The position numbers and the translations under genes were made by a program. Below are positions 6,842-12,484 of a stretch of 12,484 nucleotides of DNA, piece by piece; the first letter of the stretch is position 1, and the number at the start of each line of letters is the position of its first letter. The notes under the pieces are model-generated. The model was not told where the DNA came from, did no database searches, and saw only the letters and a list, made by a program, of their open reading frames with translations. Source of the stretch: Erysipelotrichaceae bacterium. Lineage in GTDB: Bacteria > Bacillota_I > Bacilli_A > Erysipelotrichales > Erysipelotrichaceae. The DNA lies in NCBI GenBank assembly GCA_017419065.1, contig JAFOMB010000244.1:1-12484 (forward strand). The letters are read 5' to 3'.

Positions 6842-6857
6842 TGTGATCCTAATCACA
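6842..6857. promoter_or_regulatory. Crp-type operator between divergent genes
   Basis: TGTGATCCTAATCACA is an exact TGTGA-N6-TCACA palindrome. It is centred at 6849.5, just upstream of the regulator's ATG (6839), and contains that gene's AGGA Shine-Dalgarno in its spacer. It covers the predicted start of the regulator transcript (near 6855) and lies about 41.5 bases before the predicted start of the transporter transcript (near 6891). Confidence 0.75.
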
Positions 6858-6884
6858 TACAATTATAAGGTTTTATCCTATAAT
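6856..6884 (+). promoter_or_regulatory. Activator-dependent-looking promoter of the transporter genes
   Basis: A perfect TATAAT (6879-6884) is preceded at 17 bases by a poor -35 (CATACA, 6856-6861), which touches the edge of the Crp-type site. The predicted start is near 6891 with a leader of about 22 bases. A good -10, weak -35 and a site at -41.5 is the classical class II CRP-activated layout. Confidence 0.55.
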
Positions 6885-6890
6885 CGTCTA
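6862..6890 (-). promoter_or_regulatory. Promoter of the Crp-like regulator and aldolase operon
   Basis: On the minus strand, TAGACG (6885-6890), a 17-base spacer and a perfect TATAAT (6862-6867) predict a start near 6855, giving a leader of about 16 bases. The operator at 6842-6857 would cover this start and block it when bound. Confidence 0.65.
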
Positions 6891-6912
6891 GGTAAAGGAA
6901 GGTACTAAACAA

Positions 6913-7896
6913 ATGAAAAAATTATTAGTCATCCTCTTCTGCCTGCTGCTGTTAGTCGGCTGCGGTGCGAAGCAGGAAGAAAAGAAGGAGGAAACTCCGG
7001 AAGAGAAGACAGAGGAAAAGGTCTACAGCATTGCCGTTCCGGCAGGTGCTCCGGCTCTGGCTTTCTATGATGAGATCGAAAATCCGACATTTGCCACCGG
7101 TGATGCCAAGTCGATCCTCCCGGAACTGAAGGGTGAAAACGGCTCGGAAGTCATCGTCATTGATACAGTCAACGGTATCAAGGCTTTAAACGGCGGTGCT
7201 GATTATCAGCTGGCTGCCACGATCACATTCGGAAACTTCTACATCGCTGCTACCGGTCATGATGAAGACGGCAGCATGGATCCGGGAGACTACGTCGTCG
7301 TCTTCTCCCAGGGTGCGACACCGGACCTCGTCTTCCACTATCTCTATGGCGATGTCTATGATGAGAACCTCCACTATGTCACAGCTGTTTCCGATGCGAC
7401 ACCGTGCCTTGTCAAGGGTGTCAACATCTTCGATGAAGAAAAGGCCGGCGTGGAAGATCCGTATGTCGACTATGTCTTCATTGCCGAACCGGCTTTAACA
7501 GCTGCTTCCAAGCAGAACGAAAACATCAGCGTCTATGCCGATGTCCAGAAACTCTATGCGGAGAAGAGCGGACAGTCCATGATCCAGGCTTCTGTCTTCC
7601 TCTCCAATAAGCTCACAGACGAAGAAAAGGAAGCATTCCTTGTCAAACTCGAAGGAAGCGTCAACGCCCTGCTGGAAAACCCGGATCTCTTCGCAGAGAA
7701 GACGGCCGGATTATCCGATGAAGAAGTCAAGGAGATCTTCGGTGTTCCGAACAGCACATTAGCCGGAGCGGTCATCAAGAAGAACAACGCCATCGGTTTA
7801 GGCTTCAAGAGAGCGTACGAAAACAAGGATGCGATCGATGCCTTCGTCTCTATCTTCGGTGTGGAGAAGACAGGTGAGGAGATCTACTTCCACTGA
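6913..7896 (+). CDS. ABC transporter substrate-binding lipoprotein (NitT/TauT type)
   Basis: A 327-residue exported lipoprotein. A short signal (MKKLLVILF, hydrophobic to residue 16) ends in the lipobox LVGC with Cys17, followed by a Lys/Glu-rich linker to about residue 36. The mature domain begins with a strand (YSIAVPAGAPALAFYDEI) and resembles the two-lobed NitT/TauT or NMT1-like binding proteins (TauA/SsuA class), with VFSQGATPDLVFHYL and the later VDYVFIAEPALTAA as typical lobe elements. The ligand is unknown. Start: GGAAGG (6897-6902) lies 10 bases before ATG 6913. The permease start overlaps its end by 23 bases. The operator and weak -35 upstream suggest control by the divergent Crp-like regulator. 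No ATPase gene is found in the window. Confidence 0.82.
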   Translation: MKKLLVILFCLLLLVGCGAKQEEKKEETPEEKTEEKVYSIAVPAGAPALAFYDEIENPTFATGDAKSILPELKGENGSEVIVIDTVNGIKALNGGADYQLAATITFGNFYIAATGHDEDGSMDPGDYVVVFSQGATPDLVFHYLYGDVYDENLHYVTAVSDATPCLVKGVNIFDEEKAGVEDPYVDYVFIAEPALTAASKQNENISVYADVQKLYAEKSGQSMIQASVFLSNKLTDEEKEAFLVKLEGSVNALLENPDLFAEKTAGLSDEEVKEIFGVPNSTLAGAVIKKNNAIGLGFKRAYENKDAIDAFVSIFGVEKTGEEIYFH

Positions 7897-8655
7897 GATC
7901 ATTTATAAGATAGCGGGCTTTCTCTTTCTCTTACTGGCCTGGCAGCTTTTAGCGGAGGCCGTAGGAGAAAGAGAGTTCATCTTCCCGGGTCCAAGAGAGA
8001 GTTTTGCCAGAGCCTGGGAGATGCTGCAGGGAGAATATGTCTATCACTGTATCCTGGAGACATTCAAGAGAATGCTCTGCGGGTTTGTCATCTCCCTCTT
8101 ATTAGCCCTTCTATTGGGGATACCGGCCGGAAATCATGAAGAGTTCCGGCTTTTCCTCTCTCCGGCCATCACGACTTTAAAGGCGATCCCGACAGCGTCT
8201 CTGGTCTATCTTTTCCTGGTGCTCTCAGGTGCCCGCAATACGCCATTGTATATTGTCGTTCTGATCTCTTTTCCGATCCTCTATGAGAGTGTCATCGGCG
8301 GGATCAGAAGTCTCCCGGAATCCCTGGGAAAGGCTTTGAGGATTGATGGGGGAGGCGAACTCAGCAATACCCTGAAGGTCAACTGCCTCTGGCTGTTCCT
8401 TATATCCTGGTCGGTATGGCCTCCAGTTTCACCCTGAGCTTCAAGATCGAGATCATGGCGGAAGTCATCACCGGCTACAGCCGAATGGGCCTCGGTTCAG
8501 CGATCATGGCTGCCCAGCGCAGCGATCCGACCAATATGACAGAGGTCTTCGGCTATTCTCTGGTGGCTGTCGCTCTCATGCTGGTGATCGACCTTCTCAT
8601 GAGTCTTCTGAAAAAGAGGATTCTGAGAAATCAATCACCGGGTTTTGAGCTATAA
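7874..8655 (+). pseudogene. ABC transporter permease, broken by a -1 frameshift
   Basis: The gene reads from a likely GTG start at 7874 (GGAG at 7863-7866 upstream), overlapping the lipoprotein gene. It runs in frame to VGEREFIFPGP, several membrane helices and the EAA-type loop SLPESLGKALRIDGG, then leaves frame after 8380 and stops at 8437. The matching frame carries on as LPLAVPYILVGMASSF and ends at TAA 8653-8655. Adding one base after 8380 (for example C, turning GTC AAC into GTC CAA) joins the two into a normal TauC/SsuC-type permease of about 260 residues reading KVQLPLAVPYI. The break falls inside the loop that docks on the ATPase. As read, the product loses its last helices and should be inactive. 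It may be a true mutation or a sequencing error. Confidence 0.85.
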
Positions 8656-8656
8656 T
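8651..8656 (+). promoter_or_regulatory. -10 box of a likely leaderless deacetylase transcript
   Basis: A perfect TATAAT overlaps the stop codon of the permease frame and is followed by 6 bases and then ATG 8663, so the expected start of transcription is the A of ATG. There is no Shine-Dalgarno. A clear -35 is not seen at the right distance. Confidence 0.5.
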
Positions 8657-8662
8657 AAAGAC

Positions 8663-9898
8663 ATGGCAAAGAGAAAGAGAAGAAGGATCAGAAAGGGTGT
8701 ATTAGCAGCGGGGATCGTCATTATCCTCGTTTTTTTGTTCCTGATCATTCGTCTGATCACCAATATCAATTTTCATTTCATCGGCAAGCATTCTGTCAAT
8801 GAAGATGCCGCCCGCTATAAGACGAGGACCTGTCTGGTCTTCTATCCGAAACAGATGGATTCCTCCTTTACGAAGGAGCTCTGCGAGAAAAGCGAAGAGG
8901 AGAAGATCTACGACTATACACTTACGAAGGAAGGGGACTATGTCCTGGTCGATTACGGGAATGACTACTACTTCGTACTGACGAGCGACTACAAGCCGAT
9001 CAAAGTCACCTCTATCAGTGACAGAGGCCGTCAGATCATCTCGGACTTCGTGCGTCTGGAAGCCAAGAAGAACCATCCGGATACCTATTACAGCACCTCT
9101 TTCCTGGAAGCCTCCTATTATACTAATCTCGATGTCAGCGAAGAGAGATTTGAAGTCGACAGGAGCGAGATCATCTATACGATGAAGGAGACGGGGATCA
9201 CCGTCCGCATCCCGATGAAATACATCCAGGAAGAAGTCGGCATCCACTTCCCGATCGCCCATGAGGACTATGTGAGGGAGACCTACATCGATCCGACTCA
9301 TCCGATGATCGCATTGACCTTTGATGACGGACCGTATTCTCCGGTCGGACAGCAGATCGTCGATATCTTAAGCTACTATGACGGCAACGCGACCTTCTTC
9401 GTCGTCGGCAACCGCCTGTCGAATAAGCAGCTGGAATTCATGAAGGATTCCATTGAGAGGGGAAACCAGTACGGTTCCCATACCAGTGATCACGTCAACC
9501 TCAACAAGGTCGATCTGGATACCGGTGTCTATCAGGTCATGGATACCGTCAACTACGTCAGAGATCACCTGGGCTACCAGATGACCATCTACCGCTCTCC
9601 GTACGGCTCCCATAACAGTTCTGTCAGCACATCGACCGGACTCAGAGATGTCCTCTGGAAAGTCGATTCCCTCGACTGGTCAAGCCGGGACGCTTCCTCC
9701 ATCAAGGAGATCGTCTATGCGGAAACAGACGAAAACGATGTCGTTCTCTTCCACGAGCTCTATCAGAGCACCGCGGATGCGATCGCCGACATCGTACCGT
9801 ATTTCGTAGGGAAGGGCTATCAGCTCGTCACCATCGACCAGCTGATGGAACACCTCGATTATCAGAGAGATATCTCTGTCGCTTTCCACGGTCAGTGA
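8663..9898 (+). CDS. Membrane-anchored polysaccharide (peptidoglycan-type) deacetylase
   Basis: A 411-residue protein. A basic N-terminus (MAKRKRRRIRKG) and one helix (about residues 13-31) make a signal anchor. Residues 35-205 form an extracytoplasmic region of mixed strands that I cannot name. Residues 215-400 are a carbohydrate esterase family 4 domain. Visible motifs are TFDDG (219-223, Asp221 and Asp222), SHTSDH (His273 and His277, metal ligands), RSPYG (311-315), DSLDW (335-339) and LFHEL (His364). These are the residues for metal-dependent removal of acetyl groups from N-acetylglucosamine or similar sugars. The anchor plus extra domain recalls PgdA of streptococci, so peptidoglycan is the likely target. 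A longer TTG start at 8645 has no Shine-Dalgarno; ATG 8663 is preferred although it too lacks one. The 3' end overlaps the convergent WYL gene by 7 bases. Confidence 0.88.
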   Translation: MAKRKRRRIRKGVLAAGIVIILVFLFLIIRLITNINFHFIGKHSVNEDAARYKTRTCLVFYPKQMDSSFTKELCEKSEEEKIYDYTLTKEGDYVLVDYGNDYYFVLTSDYKPIKVTSISDRGRQIISDFVRLEAKKNHPDTYYSTSFLEASYYTNLDVSEERFEVDRSEIIYTMKETGITVRIPMKYIQEEVGIHFPIAHEDYVRETYIDPTHPMIALTFDDGPYSPVGQQIVDILSYYDGNATFFVVGNRLSNKQLEFMKDSIERGNQYGSHTSDHVNLNKVDLDTGVYQVMDTVNYVRDHLGYQMTIYRSPYGSHNSSVSTSTGLRDVLWKVDSLDWSSRDASSIKEIVYAETDENDVVLFHELYQSTADAIADIVPYFVGKGYQLVTIDQLMEHLDYQRDISVAFHGQ

Positions 9899-10797
9899 TA
9901 GAGTTTCAGGATATCCCGTAAATAAGTTTCATACTGATCAGCGGCTTCCGGGTCGCTGATTTTTATATCGCTTCCGTAAGCCAGGATCTTTGAGAAGAAG
10001 AGGTGATTGACACTGACTTTGACAGAGAATCCCTTCTTACTGAAGAGGACGGTAGGGAAGTCGTCCTGGAGCCTTTGACGGAGGGATTCGGAATCGTTCA
10101 GGATCTCGATCTTCACCGTCCTGGCCTTTGAAGAATAGAAGGACTGTGTGGAGCTCCTGATGGTCTCCATGACATCTTCTTTGGATATGGAAAGAGTATC
10201 TTTCTTATCTCCGTAGCGGATATCGAGGATGTTGTCATAGCGGAAGTGATAGATCTTCGGATTGTCCGGATAGTGGTAGTAGAGATAGTAATAGTCATTG
10301 TTTCTGTGGAGGAAGAGGGGAAAGATCTCCTCTTCTTTCTGTTTTCTGATGACGAAGAGACTTCTCTTCTCTTTGATCGCGTGAAGCGTATCTTCCATGC
10401 GCCGAATGAGGTGCTTGCCGGTATGGACGTTTTCATAGGAGAGCTCCTTCAGGAAGTCTTCTTCATAGACAGATAAGAAGGAATACAGCTTCTCCATGAT
10501 CTTTTCTTCAAAGGACGGATCGAGGTTCTTTAAGGAAGAGACGCTGTCCAGAAGGATCTTGACCTCGGATAAGGAGAAAGGGGCAGCGGAGAGGGAGTAG
10601 CCGTGCTGGGTGTCGACCTCATAGCCGAAGGAGGAGAGGACAGCGATGTCGTCATAGAGAGTCTTGCGGTCGGATATCCGTATCCCTTCCGCTTCCAAAA
10701 GAGCGATGAGATCGCTGATGGAAAGAGTGTGTTCTTCATCGCTTTCTCTTTTCAGGATCTCTAAAAGAGAAAGGAGTCTTTTCTTATTGTTGGACAT
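9892..10797 (-). CDS. WYL-domain transcriptional regulator
   Basis: A 301-residue cytoplasmic protein with an N-terminal winged helix-turn-helix (about residues 8-70; SISDLIALLEAEG then SDRKTLYDDIAVLSSFGY as the recognition part). A WYL domain follows (about 132-200), with PLFLHRNNDYYYLYYHYPD and HFRYDNILDIRYGD as the core strands; the W-Y-L signature is degenerate (YYL). A C-terminal strand-helix extension runs to 301. WYL regulators sense nucleic acids or other ligands and control DNA damage, defence or metabolic genes; here the target is unknown. The gene is divergent from a membrane protein gene across an 82-base gap holding an inverted repeat, so self-regulation and control of that neighbour are likely. 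The start has TATAAT 6 bases upstream and no Shine-Dalgarno. Confidence 0.85.
   Translation of the reverse strand: MSNNKKRLLSLLEILKRESDEEHTLSISDLIALLEAEGIRISDRKTLYDDIAVLSSFGYEVDTQHGYSLSAAPFSLSEVKILLDSVSSLKNLDPSFEEKIMEKLYSFLSVYEEDFLKELSYENVHTGKHLIRRMEDTLHAIKEKRSLFVIRKQKEEEIFPLFLHRNNDYYYLYYHYPDNPKIYHFRYDNILDIRYGDKKDTLSISKEDVMETIRSSTQSFYSSKARTVKIEILNDSESLRQRLQDDFPTVLFSKKGFSVKVSVNHLFFSKILAYGSDIKISDPEAADQYETYLRDILKLYH
9937..9964 (+). terminator. Possible terminator of the deacetylase, inside the WYL gene
   Basis: ATCAGCG (9937-9943) and CGCTGAT (9954-9960) form a 7-bp stem around 10 bases, followed by TTTT. It lies about 40 bases after the deacetylase stop, in antisense to the 3' end of the WYL gene. 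No other terminator is seen where these convergent genes meet. Confidence 0.45.
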
Positions 10798-10803
10798 ACT
10801 TCT

Positions 10804-10809
10804 ATTATA
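10804..10809 (-). promoter_or_regulatory. -10 box of a likely leaderless WYL regulator transcript
   Basis: On the minus strand a perfect TATAAT ends 6 bases before ATG 10797, so transcription should begin at the start codon. The nearest -35-like hexamer, TTGTCC (10829-10834), is 19 bases away and overlaps the inverted repeat. Confidence 0.55.
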
Positions 10810-10815
10810 CTAAAC

Positions 10816-10833
10816 TGTCCAAAAAAACGGACA
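10816..10833. promoter_or_regulatory. Inverted repeat, candidate WYL-regulator operator
   Basis: TGTCC-AAAAAAAC-GGACA is an interrupted palindrome centred at 10824.5. It lies between the -10 and -35 positions of the WYL gene's promoter and, if the plus-strand TATCAT at 10854-10859 is used, about 41.5 bases before the start of the membrane protein transcript. A terminator is excluded because it lies upstream of both genes. Confidence 0.45.
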
Positions 10834-10867
10834 ATAATTCTCTCCGGTTTTTCTATCATGGAGTCAA

Positions 10868-10874
10868 GAGGTGA
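10868..10874 (+). promoter_or_regulatory. Shine-Dalgarno of the membrane protein gene
   Basis: GAGGTGA lies 5 bases before ATG 10880. An in-frame GTG at 10871 lies inside this site and so is not the likely start. Confidence 0.75.
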
Positions 10875-10879
10875 AGAAT

Positions 10880-11404
10880 ATGAATCGTAAACTGTATCTG
10901 GACATCTGTGTGATCTTAACGGCCTGGATCCTCTTCCTGAACGGACTGGAAAAAGCCGGCTCTCTGCTGCTCATCAGCGCCGCTGTTCTCCTTCTTTGCG
11001 GTAAGGCAGTCGATGATCTCTGGCGCTTCCTGGCTGTCACACTTCTCTCCGGGATCCTCGGACATCTCTTCCTGTCTTCCGGTTCCATCTCTCTGTTTTT
11101 TCCGCATGCGGCACTTTTCCTCTGTGCTCTGTCTGTGCATGTCGGACTGCTGAATGAGATGGTTACGGAAGTATCGGGTGAGATCGTCAAACCGTTCTTC
11201 TTCGGGGCACTTCTTCTGATGATCCTCTTCTACGGGATCGCCTGGATACTGCCGGAAGAATGGTATACGCTTTTCACCAAGGGGAACCTCTACGATCTCG
11301 TATCCTTCATCTTTCTGCCGATCGTCTTCCCGATGGCTCTTCGGGAAGTGAAGATAGATGTCCTGCCTTCGCTCCACCACCTTCTCCAGTACTTCTATGA
11401 ATAA
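10880..11404 (+). CDS. Multi-spanning membrane protein of unknown function
   Basis: A 174-residue hydrophobic protein I do not recognise. Likely membrane segments lie near residues 7-21, 26-41, 48-66, 72-92, 105-123 and 138-152. A short basic N-terminus (MNRK) precedes the first, and a polar C-terminus (REVKIDVLPSLHHLLQYFYE) follows the last. No catalytic or transporter motif is visible. The charged loops are short (GKAVDDLWR near 41-49, LNEMVTEVSGE near 91-101, PEEWYTLFTKGNLYD near 125-139). The start is set by GAGGTGA just upstream. It is transcribed alone, away from the WYL regulator, and ended by a terminator that overlaps its stop codon. The shared upstream region suggests it may be a target of that regulator. 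That it is a real protein is likely; its function is open. Confidence 0.75.
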   Translation: MNRKLYLDICVILTAWILFLNGLEKAGSLLLISAAVLLLCGKAVDDLWRFLAVTLLSGILGHLFLSSGSISLFFPHAALFLCALSVHVGLLNEMVTEVSGEIVKPFFFGALLLMILFYGIAWILPEEWYTLFTKGNLYDLVSFIFLPIVFPMALREVKIDVLPSLHHLLQYFYE

Positions 11405-11431
11405 GGATCCCCGGGGATCCTTATTCCTTTT
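11400..11431 (+). terminator. Perfect-palindrome terminator after the membrane protein gene
   Basis: AATAAGGATCCCC (11400-11412) is directly followed by its exact complement GGGGATCCTTATT (11413-11425) and then CCTTTT. The stop codon (11402-11404) lies in the stem. As a hairpin the central C and G bases open into a loop. On the minus strand no T run follows. Confidence 0.75.
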
Positions 11432-11453
11432 CTGTACCGAAAGAAAAGAGACT

Positions 11454-11459
11454 TATAAT
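11454..11459 (+). promoter_or_regulatory. -10 box of the O-antigen-ligase-like gene
   Basis: A perfect TATAAT ends 9 bases before ATG 11469, predicting a leader of about 3 bases. There is no Shine-Dalgarno before this ATG and no clear -35. Confidence 0.45.
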
Positions 11460-11468
11460 AGAACTGTC

Positions 11469-12484
11469 ATGAAGGGCATCAAAGAAAAGACAGCGAAAAA
11501 GGCAGTCTTCTATATCTATACATTCCTCTCCGCGGTCCTGGTACCGCTTTTTCTGCGCGATCATTACTTCGATCTCATCCAGGCAAAAAGCGATGTCTTC
11601 CGCATCGGACTGCTGCTTCTCGTCTTCCTTTCCTCAGCCATCCTTCTTTTCTCGAAGGAAGAGAAGAAGGGGAAAGCGGATCCCGTGTGCATCGCGCTGA
11701 TCCTCTTTGCGGGACTGGCAGTCTTCTCGTCGCTGTTCTCCGATAATCCGGGAGGCTCCTTCTGGGGTGTCGTAGGCTGGCGTATCGGTTCCTTCCAGAT
11801 CGCTGCTTCCGTATTTCTGATCTGCTTTCTGAAAGATACGGATATCGATGAGAGAAGGCTGTGGCTGCCTTTGACAGTAATCAGTGATCTGATCATTCTG
11901 CTGGCTGTTTTACACAGTGCTTCTGTCGACATCTTTGACCTGCATGAAGGCATACTTCGCTCGGAATACTTCTCCTATCTTTCCACTATCGGCAACGCCA
12001 ACTGGCTGGGTGTCTATCTGTGTCTGATCTTTCCGGTCATCTTCTTCCGCTATCTTGACAGCCGGGGAAGGGAAGAGGTCTTCTACGCTGTTTCCGGTTT
12101 TCTGTGTCTTTTCGGGCTCTTGCTTTCCAACAGCGACAGCGCCTACGCGGGGCTCGGTCTGATGAGTGCGGCAGCGATCCCTTCTGTCCTCAAAAACAGG
12201 AAGGGCGTGCCGTTTCTTCTTACGGCCACGGGTGTGAGCTGCCTTCTGGTGAAACTGCCGTGTTTTTCTTTAAAGAGGGAAACGCTGTCAGGTATCAGCA
12301 CCTTCCTCATGAAGGATATCGTCATCGCTGCCCTCCTGATAACAGGCATCCTTCTTATCCTGCTCCGCAAGAAAGAGATCCCTGAGAAAGTTCTGAAGAT
12401 CTCTGTTCTTCTTTACCGGTTCGCTCTCCTCCTTCTCACCGCCTTCTTTGTGAAGGGGATGATAGAGGCCTATACATCTTTTGA
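11469..12484 (+). CDS. O-antigen ligase/polymerase-like membrane protein, N-terminal part
   Basis: An open frame from ATG 11469 runs past the window end, giving 338 visible residues with about nine or ten hydrophobic segments. FSSLFSDNPGGSFWGVVGWRIG (about residues 87-108) followed by TIGNANWLGVYLCLIFPVIFF (about 171-191) matches the pattern of Wzy/RfaL-type (O-antigen ligase) proteins, in which a short periplasmic motif precedes a helix starting GNxNxLG. Such proteins join or polymerise lipid-linked glycans on the outside of the membrane; in Gram-positives they act on capsule, teichoic-acid-like or unknown glycans. The large extracytoplasmic loop typical of the family would lie near or beyond the window edge. 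Alternative: another multi-spanning protein with tetratricopeptide repeats after the window. The start has no Shine-Dalgarno and lies 9 bases after TATAAT. Confidence 0.72.
   Translation, partial: MKGIKEKTAKKAVFYIYTFLSAVLVPLFLRDHYFDLIQAKSDVFRIGLLLLVFLSSAILLFSKEEKKGKADPVCIALILFAGLAVFSSLFSDNPGGSFWGVVGWRIGSFQIAASVFLICFLKDTDIDERRLWLPLTVISDLIILLAVLHSASVDIFDLHEGILRSEYFSYLSTIGNANWLGVYLCLIFPVIFFRYLDSRGREEVFYAVSGFLCLFGLLLSNSDSAYAGLGLMSAAAIPSVLKNRKGVPFLLTATGVSCLLVKLPCFSLKRETLSGISTFLMKDIVIAALLITGILLILLRKKEIPEKVLKISVLLYRFALLLLTAFFVKGMIEAYTSF

Noticed and set aside
8366..8400. Programmed ribosomal frameshift in the permease
   Set aside because: There is no slippery heptamer or downstream stem seen at the junction, and permeases of this family are not known to use frameshifting; a mutation or read error is simpler.
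11405..11420. GGATCC-CCGGGG-ATCC looks like a cloning polylinker
   Set aside because: It is the middle of a longer perfect palindrome (AATAA...TTATT) that overlaps a stop codon and precedes T residues, which fits a natural terminator.

Overview
The window looks like a chromosomal segment of a low-to-moderate GC Bacillota, plausibly of the Erysipelotrichia type. This rests on a YdbC/PC4-family small protein, a clostridial-type low-specificity threonine aldolase, an ECF S-component, a secreted protein built of Listeria-Bacteroides (InlB B-type) repeats and strong Shine-Dalgarno sites. Taxonomy is an inference; no rRNA or marker gene is present. There are no tRNAs, IS elements, CRISPR arrays or prophage genes, and no gene-free stretch longer than about 150 bases.

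Layout: (1) 1-745 (+), the end of an isochorismatase-like cysteine hydrolase overlapping a DUF402 protein, closed by a terminator. (2) 825-4244 (+), a 1139-residue secreted protein with an unrecognised N-terminal region, one classical Listeria-Bacteroides repeat and eleven exactly 65-residue repeats. (3) 4266-4814 (-), an ECF S-component, divergent from a YdbC/PC4 gene (4957-5187, +). (4) 5202-6839 (-), a Crp/Fnr-family regulator immediately followed by threonine aldolase. (5) 6913-8655 (+), a lipoprotein of the NitT/TauT type and its permease, which carries a single-base frameshift; no ATPase gene accompanies them. (6) 8663-9898 (+), a membrane-anchored polysaccharide deacetylase overlapping tail-to-tail with (7) a WYL-domain regulator (9892-10797, -). 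(8) 10880-11404 (+), an unknown multi-spanning membrane protein. (9) 11469 to the window end (+), an incomplete O-antigen ligase/polymerase-like membrane protein.

The most informative regulatory region is 6842-6912. A perfect TGTGA-N6-TCACA site lies between the Crp-like gene and the transporter gene. It covers the predicted start of the regulator's transcript and sits at about -41.5 of a transporter promoter with a good -10 but a poor -35. The recognition helix keeps the Arg-Glu-x3-Arg residues that E. coli CRP uses to read TGTGA, whereas residues needed for cAMP are changed. The simplest reading is an autorepressor that activates the transporter and responds to an effector other than cAMP.

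A second theme is leaderless or nearly leaderless starts. The deacetylase, the WYL regulator and the O-antigen-ligase-like gene each have a perfect TATAAT 6, 6 and 9 bases before the ATG and no Shine-Dalgarno, while other genes in the window have normal Shine-Dalgarno sites. The cell-envelope theme (repeat protein, deacetylase, O-antigen-ligase-like protein) is loose, and no multi-gene defence or biosynthetic system was recognised.
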